A stretch of DNA of 64,000 nucleotides from Brevibacterium siliguriense (GTDB taxonomy: Bacteria > Actinomycetota > Actinomycetes > Actinomycetales > Brevibacteriaceae): contig NZ_LT629766.1 in NCBI RefSeq assembly GCF_900105315.1, forward strand, positions 2,666,001 through 2,730,000, given 5' to 3'. Positions 16,309-24,030 of this stretch are shown here, one piece after another. Made by a program: the position numbers and the translations under genes. Under the pieces are notes generated by a model. The model did no database searches. It was not told the DNA's origin and worked only from the letters and a program-made list of their open reading frames with translations. Each line of letters opens with the position of its first letter. The first letter of the stretch is position 1.

Positions 16309-16536
16309 GTGTCGACCATATTCCCATTCACCTATCCACGCCGCTGGGCTCTGAGCACCGGGATGAAGCTCATCCGGTGGGCTCGCCGTCCAGCCTCCAC
16401 CCCTGAGTCCCGCCGTCTGAAAGCAGCCCGTCGTCAGCAGGCTCGCCTGCGCGAACACGCTTGCGAACAACGCGTACGTGAACTGCGAGAGAGGGACATC
16501 GTTCGCTACCTCAGCCAGGTCCGGCCAATCATCTGA
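16309..16536 (+). CDS. Arg-rich 75-aa hypothetical protein
   Basis: The ORF starts at GTG after GAGGAAGAACT, a plausible ribosome site. It encodes a basic protein dominated by Arg, Ala and Gln (ESRRLKAARRQQARLREHA), predicted to be largely helical, with a hydrophobic-aromatic start (IFPFTYPRRW). No family is recognised. It is the only reasonable ORF at the end of the pyrimidine-rich stretch and is followed by a GC-rich hairpin. An internal ATG at codon 19 is a possible alternative start. Confidence 0.5.
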   Translation: MSTIFPFTYPRRWALSTGMKLIRWARRPASTPESRRLKAARRQQARLREHACEQRVRELRERDIVRYLSQVRPII

Positions 16537-16562
16537 TCCACCACGGTCAGCTGACTCGCCAC

Positions 16563-16588
16563 GGCCCGGGTCGCCCGCGGCCCGGGCC
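16563..16588 (+). terminator. GC-rich hairpin after the Arg-rich ORF
   Basis: GGCCCGGG and CCCGGGCC form an 8-bp perfect stem with a 10-base loop, 27 bases past the stop codon of the 75-aa ORF. A factor-independent type terminator is plausible, although no T-run follows. Confidence 0.55.
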
Positions 16589-16726
16589 TGTCGACCTCAG
16601 GCTGCTTGGGCACCCCGGATCCACGCCTGGACTCGGGACTTCCCAGACAGCAGCCCCCTGTGGCGAGCGTCACTCTCCCCCGATTTGGTCTCGCACCCAC
16701 ACGCGGGTAATATTGATCAGGCAAGC

Positions 16727-16799
16727 GGGGGTATGGCGCAGTTGGTAGCGCGTCTCCATGGCATGGAGAAGGTCAGGGGTTCGAATCCCCTTACCTCCA
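16727..16799 (+). tRNA. tRNA-Ala (anticodon GGC)
   Basis: A 73-base cloverleaf. Acceptor GGGGGTA pairs with TACCTCC (one G-U), D-arm GCGC-AGTTGGTA-GCGC, anticodon stem TCTCC/GGAGA with loop ATGGCAT (anticodon GGC, reading GCC), T-arm GGGGT-TCGAATC-CCC. CCA is not encoded. A terminator hairpin starts six bases after the gene. An integrase remnant 276 bp downstream marks this tRNA as a likely integration target. Confidence 0.95.
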
Positions 16800-16804
16800 C
16801 AGAA

Positions 16805-16849
16805 GAACGGCCCTCTCGCCAGATGTTAAGTCTGGCGAGAGGGCCGTTC
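16805..16849 (+). terminator. Terminator after tRNA-Ala
   Basis: GAACGGCCCTCTCGCCAGA pairs perfectly with TCTGGCGAGAGGGCCGTTC around a seven-base loop: a 19-bp stem directly behind the tRNA gene. Confidence 0.85.
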
Positions 16850-17074
16850 GTCGCATAGAATCGCAAATCCGCCGCATGAAACGCCGATTTCGCCGCATAG
16901 AAGAAGCCGGCCGCCACGGAGAATGCGCATTGCCGACCGGCAGTTTCAGCTTGCTCGTGTCCGACTTCGGACCTCACAGCGGCGACACGCCGGTTGCCCC
17001 GACTACCGCTGGTCTCTCAGCCTGCTTTCCGGAATCTTTCGCAGATCTGCTGTGCGACCCGCTATTTTGGCTTC

Positions 17075-17461
17075 ATGGCCAACATCCGCAGATACGAGAC
17101 GAAGAATGGGCTCCAGTGGAGAGTCGAATTGAGACTTCCCGAAAGCGGCGTGAAGCGATCGCAGACGTTCGACTCTGAAGCAGATGCGATCATCTGGATG
17201 AGAATCATCGAAGCGACCGACGGTGATGACAACCAGGCGACAGCGAAATGGGTCGCTGCCCGAAGCAAGACACCGACAGTGGCTGTGATTGTGTCCGAAT
17301 TCGTCGAATACCACTCCGGCGGAAACCGAGATACCCTCGCCCTCACCTCCGGCACCAAGCCGACCGTGGTCAAGCGCTCCGACTTCAACGGCTCCAAGGC
17401 CGAGGTGTCCGCGACGTTCAAGTCTGTGCCGACCGGCTCGGTGAAGATCTACAAGCCCTAG
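17075..17461 (+). pseudogene. Truncated tyrosine integrase (N-terminal part) fused to an unrelated tail
   Basis: Residues ~1-84 look like the arm-type DNA-binding start of a phage or ICE tyrosine integrase: MANIRRYETKNGLQWRVELR, then SQTFDSEADAIIWMRIIEA, ending at VIVSEFVEYHSGG. The core-binding and catalytic domains (R-H-R-Y) are absent. From ~17330 the same frame reads TLALTSGTKPTVVKRSDFNG and SVPTGSVKIYKP, in C/G-rich codons typical of the host, like the C-terminal end of a secreted beta-sandwich repeat protein. A deletion has therefore joined an integrase start to the end of another gene. It lies just behind tRNA-Ala, where integrases normally sit. No second copy of the tRNA 3' end was found. 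Confidence 0.75.
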
Positions 17462-17483
17462 GACTACCGCAGCTCCGGCAACG

Positions 17484-17523
17484 CCACACGGGCACAGACT
17501 TTCGGCAGTCTGTGCCCGTGTGG
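17484..17523. terminator. Strong terminator hairpin
   Basis: CCACACGGGCACAGACT pairs perfectly with AGTCTGTGCCCGTGTGG around a six-base loop, followed by TTTCTTC. It ends the fused tail gene and also faces the minus-strand gene that ends at 17545. Confidence 0.9.
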
Positions 17524-17544
17524 TTTCTTCCCGCGTGCGATCGG

Positions 17545-17814
17545 TCAGACGTAGGCGTATCTCAAATTCGTTCGATAGTATTTCCGATCCGCGACATCGC
17601 GGTGGAGGCCGCACCGCTCCATCACCCGCACTTTGTATCCGAACCTGTGCAGATTATGGATCTTCCGGTTGGTCTCCTCTTGGCAGTCGATACTCGACCA
17701 CCACAGCCTGTTTCAGTTGCTACCGGTGGCCTCCGCCGGGGATGCCACCAGCGTCCCGCTGGCAGCTATTCCTGCTGCCAGAGTCGCTGAGAGCAACAGC
17801 TTCTTCATGCCCAT
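17545..17814 (-). pseudogene. Small secreted protein interrupted by an in-frame TGA
   Basis: Good ribosome site (AAAAGGAGCATGACGTC, then ATG). The first 33 codons give a classical signal peptide (MKKLLLSATLAAGIAASGTL, then ASPAEA) and end at TGA (17713-17715). The same frame stays open for another 55 codons with convincing secreted-protein composition: NRLWWSSIDCQEETNRKIH, FGYKVRVMERCGLHRD and KYYRTNLRYAYV, with two Cys that could form a disulfide. Reading TGA as a former TGG (Trp) restores an 89-aa precursor. Neither half alone is sensible, so this is most simply a nonsense mutation. It is divergent from the bacteriocin-like operon. Confidence 0.65.
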
Positions 17815-18106
17815 GACGTCATGCTCCTTTTCTGTTTGCCGACGTGTGCACTGACCACGCTATTGGCCCAGGCTCACCAGCGCGTGGCGAGCGTGTGACA
17901 TATCCGGCACATGCGATGGCCGGTCGGCAACAAGTGGGGGACGAACAGGAAAAGTCTGCAAAATTCATCCTTTTGGGGTAAGCGGAGGTGAACGTCGCCG
18001 GGCTACTCTTTCAAGCGGCGGACAGCGAATTCAGAGCTTTCTGCCATGTGTTCCGCAAGTGGGGTACGCGAGATCAACAGTATCGACGAAAGAGAGAAGG
18101 TAATCC

Positions 18107-18550
18107 GTGCGATCGATGAACAGATTCCTAGCGGGAGCTGCGCTTGCAGTGACCATGACTATTGCTGCGGCCGGTGGCGTCTCGGCAAGCGAACAGGAGC
18201 CCGCTGATGTCGGAGGCTGGGAGGAAGGTTCTGGGGTTTCAACGAATTCTGGCAACCTGGGCAGTCCTCTCGCAGTCCATGCTGCGAAAGCCAAGCACAC
18301 AGGCAAGGCCGAGTCGAAAACCATCAGGGGCACTACAAACAAGCGCTCCCACGGTTGGACAACGTGGAAAGGCGTAAAGCACTACACGACTGCGCGCCTT
18401 GAGCACTAACGGCCCAACAAGGGCGTCATCGCAAGTTCGGGGCGGAAGTGGGGCAAGAACGGCACTGAGGCTGTCACCAAATGGGTGCCATTCAATCCCA
18501 ACAAGCCGAGCAACGGCACCGGAAAAGCGAAGACCTACTACGGAAGATGA
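18107..18550 (+). pseudogene. Secreted bacteriocin-like precursor with an in-frame TAA
   Basis: GTG start with AGAAGG six bases upstream. Signal peptide FLAGAALAVTMTIAAAGGVS is followed by EQEPADVGGWEEGSGVSTN and a basic domain, KAKHTGKAESKTIRGTTNKR and GWTTWKGVKHYTTARLEH. TAA at 18407-18409 ends this 100-aa chain. The frame then continues for 46 codons with matching character (NKGVIASSGRKWGKNGTEAV, KAKTYYGR) to TGA at 18550, so the intact precursor was ~147 aa. The dedicated permease/ATPase genes downstream resemble the layout of lactococcin 972-type clusters. The peptide itself is not a clear member of that family. Confidence 0.6.
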
Positions 18551-18620
18551 TCCCGGTACACCAAATGAACCCCGAAGGTACTAGAAGAATCCCCACGCGC
18601 CTGGACGTGAGTGCCCAATA

Positions 18621-19550
18621 ATGAGATTTCGTGATCTTCTCATCGTCGGCCTGCTGTTTACGGTGATGAGTTCAGCACTGATCGGGGCTCAGGTGTACGA
18701 CACTCGGCAATCCGAAATCACCCGAGAAGGCAACCACCTGCTGTCGCAGCACAAAGTTGCCTTCTCGGGAACAGCCGAGGAGGCGCGAAGCCATCTTGAC
18801 GGCTCGCTCGGCGCCTATGCAATCTATCGAGACCTCGATGACACAGGGCTAGTTCGGGCGGTCGAGGCCGCTCGCCCTGACAAATTAGATCTTCCCATCC
18901 ACAAGGGGCGCGGTCTCCGAGAATCAGATCATAACGTCGCTGTCGTTGGCTCTCAGGTGCCAGTCGAAAGCAACGGCACTCGGAGCTTTTACCGATACGA
19001 CGGTGAAGACTATGAGGTGGTCGGGTGGCTGGGCCGCGCAGAGCACAGTCTGGTGGAAAACGACGTCCTCATCGTCGACCGCGATTTGGTGGAAGCGTCG
19101 ACCGGGGCCAAGGAACTCATCATCGATGGCCCTGCAATCAAAGAGCAGGCGACAGCGCTGCCACCAGACCGGGTGAAGCGCGCAGACGCCAGTGTCAACA
19201 GGCGAGCCAGTGTCGACCTCGTCTCCCCGACCATACGGTTCGTGGTTCATGCGGTCGTGATCGTGTGCGCACTGTTCACCGGAATACTGGCGTGGGCACT
19301 GACCCGGCGACGACATCGGGTGGGGTTTCTTCTGGGGCGCAACCCTATTCGTCAAGCATTGGCCAGCCTGACGTTGTTCGCACTTGTCGGCAGCGGGGTG
19401 GCGATCGTCTGTCTACTTGCCGGTCAAAAATGGTTCGCCGAGCTACACGATGGATTCGGGCCAACTGCCTTCCTCATGGTTGCGGCCGCAGTGGCAACCC
19501 TTTGTATCTCGCTGATACTTGATCTAGCGCGGGTGAAGTCGTGGAAATAG
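18621..19550 (+). CDS. MacB/FtsX-like membrane protein, first permease half
   Basis: 309 aa. An N-terminal helix (DLLIVGLLFTVMSSALIG) is followed by ~180 extracellular residues (HKVAFSGTAEEARSHLDG, SFYRYDGEDYEVVGWLGRAE) and three C-terminal helices from about residue 215. This one-plus-three helix topology is that of MacB/FtsX-type permeases that work mechanically with an ABC ATPase. Its 3' end overlaps the second permease gene by 10 bases. Together the two proteins (309 + 428 aa) match the size and topology expected of the large single-chain bacteriocin-associated membrane protein found in lactococcin 972-type clusters. That comparison is an inference. Confidence 0.7.
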   Translation: MRFRDLLIVGLLFTVMSSALIGAQVYDTRQSEITREGNHLLSQHKVAFSGTAEEARSHLDGSLGAYAIYRDLDDTGLVRAVEAARPDKLDLPIHKGRGLRESDHNVAVVGSQVPVESNGTRSFYRYDGEDYEVVGWLGRAEHSLVENDVLIVDRDLVEASTGAKELIIDGPAIKEQATALPPDRVKRADASVNRRASVDLVSPTIRFVVHAVVIVCALFTGILAWALTRRRHRVGFLLGRNPIRQALASLTLFALVGSGVAIVCLLAGQKWFAELHDGFGPTAFLMVAAAVATLCISLILDLARVKSWK

Positions 19551-20827
19551 TGCGTGACCTACAGAAGAACTGGCCCTATATGTTGATGAAAATCGTCATT
19601 CTGGGCCTAGTGTCGGCGCTCATCTATCAGGTGGCGGCTTTTGCCAGTGTCAGCAGCTCAGAGATCTCACGGAGCTTCTCCGACGAGGCTGAGGTCGACA
19701 TGTACTCGATCACAGATACTTTGGTCGACCCAGACGATTTCAGTTCCTACAGAGAATCGGCGAAATCACTGGACGCTGTGGGCAGCTTCTACAATTTGCT
19801 TGATTCCGATTCGGGCATGAAGTTCCTATCGGTGTTCGACCAGCCCTTGTCTATAGTCGACTTCCCTCACGAAGACGGGTCGAAGGATGTACCGAAATCC
19901 ATAGATGCCACTTCTGAGGCCGAATATGTGGACGAAGACACCGGTCAGCGACTCACCGATGTGCAGTCATTTCAGATGAACCAGAATGCCTATGAGTTCA
20001 ACTCGTTGAAGGTCGAGACTGGTGCCGAGATCTCCTGGTCGAACGTTGACTACGAATCCCGTACGATTCCCGTCGTCCTTGGACACAGCTACGAGTCTGT
20101 ATATGACATTGGTGACCGCATAGAGGCTCAGTACTATTTTGAGGACTTCTCGCTCGTGGTAGCCGGATTCCTCGAGCCGAACTCGTCAATCTACTATCAG
20201 GGCGAGCTCAACACGTATCTCGACGATTCCGTCGTCGTGCCGTACCCGCCGAGGCTCGAAGCGGTCACAAAGGACAACCAGGAGTTCTTCGGAATGCTGT
20301 CTTTCGCGATGATTTCGGGAGACCTTGCAGTCGATCAAGAGCAGGATTCAGAGTCTGTTTTTCGAAGACTCGGACAAGCAGCCAGCGAGAGCGGCTTCGA
20401 AGAATACACCGTGCTGAACGCTCCGACATACCTCGTCCAGTTTCAACTGACCAGACAGCTCATTCAGGACAATGCGGGTCTTCTGATCGGAGTCGCCATT
20501 CTCCTTGGTGTCTGCGCGGTATTTTCCAATGGCCTCATCAGTCTTCATCTGGCTCGTAGGCGCTGGAATCAGCAGCGCCTTGAATACGTGCTTGGAGTCA
20601 GTACCAGAAGAACGGCTTTCCGGATAGTCGCCGTTTCGGTGCTGGAATACTCAACTCTGTTGATCATTGCGAGCGTCATTGCCCTACAGGTGCCTCAGGG
20701 CAGTTCCGTCGGTTTGTTTCCGGTAGCTCTAGTCGTCGCTGCCGTATCGGTTACCGACGTGTCCCTGCAGCTGTTTCTACGGAAGCGTTCGATTGATCGC
20801 CAACTATTCACAAAGGACAGTTCATGA
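19541..20827 (+). CDS. MacB/FtsX-like membrane protein, second permease half
   Basis: 428 aa from a GTG inside the previous gene. It has the same plan: one N-terminal helix (YMLMKIVILGLVSALIYQVA), a ~260-residue acidic extracellular domain (SDEAEVDMYSITDTLVDPDD; VLGHSYESVYDIGDRIEAQY), and three C-terminal helices with the FtsX-like loop RLEYVLGVSTRRTAFRIV. It ends in an ATGA overlap with the ATPase gene. The complex would export or expel a peptide, or protect against it, at the cytoplasmic membrane. Codon use is less GC-biased than in flanking core genes, which suits acquired DNA. Confidence 0.75.
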   Translation: MEIVRDLQKNWPYMLMKIVILGLVSALIYQVAAFASVSSSEISRSFSDEAEVDMYSITDTLVDPDDFSSYRESAKSLDAVGSFYNLLDSDSGMKFLSVFDQPLSIVDFPHEDGSKDVPKSIDATSEAEYVDEDTGQRLTDVQSFQMNQNAYEFNSLKVETGAEISWSNVDYESRTIPVVLGHSYESVYDIGDRIEAQYYFEDFSLVVAGFLEPNSSIYYQGELNTYLDDSVVVPYPPRLEAVTKDNQEFFGMLSFAMISGDLAVDQEQDSESVFRRLGQAASESGFEEYTVLNAPTYLVQFQLTRQLIQDNAGLLIGVAILLGVCAVFSNGLISLHLARRRWNQQRLEYVLGVSTRRTAFRIVAVSVLEYSTLLIIASVIALQVPQGSSVGLFPVALVVAAVSVTDVSLQLFLRKRSIDRQLFTKDSS

Positions 20828-21483
20828 CGATAGAACTGACATCCGTCGGCAAAAGCATCACTGAGGCGAATGGGGAGGTGAGGGAGCTTTTCTCCGATCT
20901 GGACTTCAGTCTTTCCGGGGTGCCAACTTCGGTCGCGATAATGGGCAGGAGCGGTTCTGGGAAGACCTCGCTCTTGCGCATCCTCGCCGGTCTTGATCCT
21001 CGGTACTCCGGGGAATATTACTTCGATGGTGAGGAAGTTGGTCGTGACCCGCTCAAACTCACTCGTCTTCGATGGAATTCGATCGGATACGTGACTCAGC
21101 ACTTTGACCTGCTCAGCGACCGGAGTGTTCTGAGGAACGTCATGTTCGGGTGCCCCGACCGTCGAAATGCAAAGGCCCGTTCTCTGGAGAGCCTTGAACG
21201 TGTGGGCATCGCTTATCTGGCGAATAAGCCGGTGAACAGGCTCTCCGGCGGAGAATCACAGAGAGTCGCTATTGCCCGGGCGCTGACGAAACATCCTAGA
21301 GTCCTGCTTGCAGACGAGCCGACAGGCGCATTGGACGCAGAGACGGAAGAACACATCCTCACCGTTTTCGATGACGTAAAGAGTGCCGGTACAAGCATCG
21401 TGGTTGCAACCCATAGCGACAAAGTGGCTGCACGATGCGACAGAATTCTTTACCTTGTCGACCGTCAGCTTCGCTGCGACTGA
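20824..21483 (+). CDS. ABC transporter ATPase (MacB/LolD class)
   Basis: 219 aa, complete nucleotide-binding domain: Walker A MGRSGSGKTSLLR (~residue 40), Q-loop GYVTQHFDLLSDRSVLRNVM, signature RLSGGESQRVAIARALTKHP, Walker B VLLADEPTGALD, and switch His in VVATHSDKVA. The DEPTGALD and short size are typical of MacB/FtsE/LolD ATPases, which pair with the one-plus-three helix permeases encoded just upstream (ATGA overlap). It drives the putative bacteriocin export or immunity pump. It appears intact although neighbouring genes are broken. Confidence 0.92.
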   Translation: MTIELTSVGKSITEANGEVRELFSDLDFSLSGVPTSVAIMGRSGSGKTSLLRILAGLDPRYSGEYYFDGEEVGRDPLKLTRLRWNSIGYVTQHFDLLSDRSVLRNVMFGCPDRRNAKARSLESLERVGIAYLANKPVNRLSGGESQRVAIARALTKHPRVLLADEPTGALDAETEEHILTVFDDVKSAGTSIVVATHSDKVAARCDRILYLVDRQLRCD

Positions 21484-21485
21484 CG

Positions 21486-21668
21486 ATGAAAGCCGGACGA
21501 TTCCGCTCGCTTCACGCCAGCGACGCGCAGGGTGGAACGGGCTGGCTCGATTCCGAACTCGTCCTTATGTTCGTCGATCAGCTCGACGACTTCGTCGAGG
21601 GGCGATCGAGGTCCACCGCGAATTGGGCCGAGGGTGTTTTCAGGAAGAGCAGATGGAGCGGGAAGTGA
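21486..21668 (+). CDS. 60-aa hypothetical protein in the bacteriocin-like operon
   Basis: The ORF starts two bases after the ATPase stop (TGACGATG) and ends five bases before the next start, so it fits an operon gene. The protein has an acidic middle (GWLDSELVLMFVDQLDDFVE) and a basic end (FRKSRWSGK), without a signal peptide or membrane helix. The family is not recognised. It lacks a strong ribosome site and would depend on translational coupling. It could also be the remnant of a longer gene. Confidence 0.45.
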   Translation: MKAGRFRSLHASDAQGGTGWLDSELVLMFVDQLDDFVEGRSRSTANWAEGVFRKSRWSGK

Positions 21669-21673
21669 GAAGC

Positions 21674-22057
21674 ATGAAAGGTCTGCTGGGGATGAAATGG
21701 GCGATCTTGCCGTGCGTGTTGCTGCTGGGCTGGCAGTTGGGTCTCGACCCTGTGGTCAGCTCGCGCACAGGCGTATGGGTGTCCACTGGCATCAGCCTGA
21801 TGGTGTAACTGGCCGCCGGGGTTGCCCTTGTCGTCTGCTATCGCAGGCGCTGGCTGTTGACAGGGCAGCTCGCCTCCGGACTCATCGGTGTCGCACTGAT
21901 GGCAGTGTGTACGGCGTTGCTTGCAACGAGTGCACCGGGAGGTTCTGTCACTGATGCGCTGATGGTGATGTGCGGAAACGTTGTTTGGGCGGCCCTGACC
22001 CTATGGGTCATCATCCGCGCGATAGTCCGACCGACAGCACCGCTGCCAGCTTCGTAA
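21674..22057 (+). pseudogene. Small four-helix membrane protein with an in-frame TAA, possible immunity protein
   Basis: ATG after GGGAAGTGAGAAGC. The first 44 codons give a hydrophobic helix and a loop (KWAILPCVLLLGWQLGLD, GVWVSTGISLMV) and stop at TAA (21806-21808). The frame then continues to 22057 with three more helices (LAAGVALVVCYRRR, QLASGLIGVALMAVCTALLA, NVVWAALTLWVIIRAIV). The two parts join into one sensible 127-aa four-helix protein. It is the last gene before a strong terminator in the bacteriocin-like operon, the usual place for an immunity protein. This is the second TAA interruption in the operon. Confidence 0.6.
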
Positions 22058-22077
22058 AACGACTGAACTCGACGAGC

Positions 22078-22116
22078 ACTGAGCCTGCATTCCCTCTCCG
22101 GGGATGCAGGCTCAGT
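22078..22116 (+). terminator. Terminator of the bacteriocin-like operon
   Basis: ACTGAGCCTGCAT pairs with ATGCAGGCTCAGT, extended by CCC/GGG inside, with a short loop. It lies 20 bases after the last operon gene. Confidence 0.85.
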
Positions 22117-22220
22117 CGTTGAGACAAGCCGACAGTCGCCGGGAAGTCCCCGCTCATTTTCGAAGAGAGCGCCCAGGTGGCCGCACCAAGCAGCCGGGCG
22201 CATGACGAAAGGCAACGACG

Positions 22221-22650
22221 GTGGCTACCCAGTACGCGGTGAAGATGGGCGAGAAGCTGTTCACCCGCCCCCCCCCGATGAGGACGAAGCTCACCGATTC
22301 TCCGAAACGCTCGAGACATTCTACCCCGACCGGTGCGTGGATGTGACGCCGAGGACATCAGCGCCGATGACGAAACTGAGGCGTTCATCTCCGGCCTGAG
22401 GGACTCGGTACATGCGGGGATGACCTGCGCACGCATCATGGCCGCGTTCGGGCTGCCTGGCACGGTCTTCACTCCTGCCGATATCGCCGATCAGCTCAAC
22501 GACGGTGACTTCGGCTATGGCATTGACACAGCAACTGCCGTCGAAATGGTCAAGAGCTCAGCTGAGTGGACTCGTCTGCGCGAGAGCCTCACGGTTGCCG
22601 GGCACGAAGCGATCGAACGCGCCGTCGAGCACATCAGCGTCAACGGCTGA
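22221..22650 (+). pseudogene. Frameshifted hypothetical gene with a C9 tract
   Basis: Three frames each carry part of one apparent protein. From GTG 22221: VATQYAVKMGEKLFTRP. After the nine-cytosine run (22268-22276) another frame gives DEDEAHRFSETLETFYPDRC. After ~22335 a third gives DAEDISADDETEAFISGLRD, MTCARIMAAFGLPGTVFTPA and DTATAVEMVKSSAEWTRLRE to the stop at 22650. The last part is soluble and acidic. The family is not recognised. An alternative start at 22202 would avoid the first shift. The C9 tract could allow slippage, but the second shift is not in a homopolymer, so decay is the simpler reading. Confidence 0.5.
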
Positions 22651-22856
22651 TTTCGACACTGGGGAGTCATCGACAAGTCATCGATTTTCCCCACTCGTTC
22701 CAAGTGCCCTCCCGGACTGCGTCGGCGGCTTATCATGGCTTCGCCCGGCGGCATCACTTCCGTAGTTCAGTGGGACGGTTCGGGAGGACGAAGCTCCAGC
22801 TGCGCTGCGGGCACGGCCGTCGAGGTATGTAACAGATGAAAGAAGGAAATAGATAA

Positions 22857-23564
22857 ATGAATACCCCGACAGATCAGCTATCAACATCCACCGGTCGATC
22901 ACGAAGCGCCTTCATCGCCGTAGCGCTCATCGCCGCGTTGGTGGCAGCGTTCTTCACCGCTTTCGCTCCTGCCGAGCCTGCTCATGCCGGTACCCGATAC
23001 TGCACCGGGATTGAGGGCAACAAGAAGGTCAAAGCGTCGAAGGTCATCGAGGCTCGTCAGAAGACGAAGACGACCGGGTACGTCTTCCTGTGTCAGAAGA
23101 AGGGCAGCCGCTACGTGCTCAAGGGCATCTACAAGGCGAAGTTCGGCTACAACGGCACCACGACGAGAAAGCGCGAAGGTGACGGCAAGACTCCGCGCGG
23201 CACCTACTGGATGCGCAATGGCTTCGGTACTGCGAAGAACCCGGGCCTCGGCAAGTCCTGGACGAAAGCCACTCGCGATCACGTGTGGGTCGATGGCAAG
23301 GCATCGAAGGCTCGCGGCTACAACACCATGCAGCGCAAGTCCCGCGGATACCGCGGCGAGACTCTGTACCAGCCGAAGCCGTACAAGTACGCACAGGTCA
23401 TCGGCTACAACGAGGCTCGCACCCCCGGCAAGGGCTCGGCGATCTTCCTCCACGCGAACACGAAGTCGATGAAGACCGCTGGCTGCATCTCGCTGTATGA
23501 GGCCAGCCTCAAGAAGGTCATGCGCTGGGAGGGTGCAACGAAGACCCAGATCGTCATTCACTGA
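22857..23564 (+). CDS. Secreted L,D-transpeptidase-like (YkuD-type) protein
   Basis: 235 aa after a good ribosome site (AAGGAAATAGATAA, then ATG). A long signal peptide or anchor (FIAVALIAALVAAFFTAFAP, then AEPAHA) is followed by a basic ~60-residue segment with two Cys. The YkuD-like catalytic region has GDGKTPRGTYW, GSAIFLHANTKSMKTAGCIS (active-site His and Cys) and SLYEASLKKVMRW. Such enzymes make or remodel 3-3 cross-links in peptidoglycan outside the membrane. It is unusually Lys/Arg-rich and has no recognised wall-binding domain. In its island setting it may modify the wall against or for the local toxin-like genes; that is speculation. Confidence 0.8.
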   Translation: MNTPTDQLSTSTGRSRSAFIAVALIAALVAAFFTAFAPAEPAHAGTRYCTGIEGNKKVKASKVIEARQKTKTTGYVFLCQKKGSRYVLKGIYKAKFGYNGTTTRKREGDGKTPRGTYWMRNGFGTAKNPGLGKSWTKATRDHVWVDGKASKARGYNTMQRKSRGYRGETLYQPKPYKYAQVIGYNEARTPGKGSAIFLHANTKSMKTAGCISLYEASLKKVMRWEGATKTQIVIH

Positions 23565-23584
23565 CCGATCGACTGCCACCCATT

Positions 23585-23618
23585 CGAGGGCGAGGATCCG
23601 CTGTGATCCTCGCCCTCG
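23585..23618 (+). terminator. Terminator after the L,D-transpeptidase gene
   Basis: CGAGGGCGAGGATC pairs with GATCCTCGCCCTCG around a short CGCTGT loop, 20 bases past the stop codon. Confidence 0.85.
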
Positions 23619-23703
23619 GTGCGTTCCGACATGCACTGCCGTCTCCCCCGTCGTTGAAGATGAGCGCACCTGGGATGGCCCCAGGGCGCCGGAGAGGACA
23701 GTC

Positions 23704-23976
23704 ATGACCGATGTTCGCAGCGACATCGCCGCTCTCTGCACCATTGCCGAGACCGCCAAAGTGCATGGATCACCGGAGGCCGTCGATACAGCCCTGGACG
23801 TTCTGCCCACCCTGCTGACCGGCATCGCCGCTGTTCTCGACGCACACCAGCCTGTCCTGCGCGTCTTCCATCCCGTCGCCGGCCACCAACCGCTGCGAAC
23901 ACTGCCTCGGCGGCCTCGAAGGCGAGGGATGGCGAACCGAAGCGGGAGCGCTTTTAGGTTGGTCATGTTAATCTGA
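23704..23976 (+). pseudogene. Hypothetical mobile-element-type small protein, probably frameshifted near its end
   Basis: ATG after GGAGAGGACAGTC. The first ~60 residues are coding-like and helical (MTDVRSDIAALCTIAETAKV, ALDVLPTLLTGIAAVLDAHQ). From ~23880 the frame turns Arg/Pro-rich, while another frame reads NRCEHCLGGLEGEGWRTEAG, a CxxC zinc-ribbon-like end. A single shift near 23885 would join them into a ~90-aa protein. Proteins of this style are common on actinobacterial integrative elements, but no named family is recognised. Confidence 0.45.
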
Positions 23977-24030
23977 ATCTCGCCCCGGGATAGTGATGCA
24001 CTGTGGGGATGCCCCTCCGGTCTCAACGCC

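Noticed and set aside
17003..17614. 203-codon minus-strand frame opposite the integrase remnant
   Set aside because: It runs through a perfect terminator hairpin and is antisense to a recognisable integrase start.
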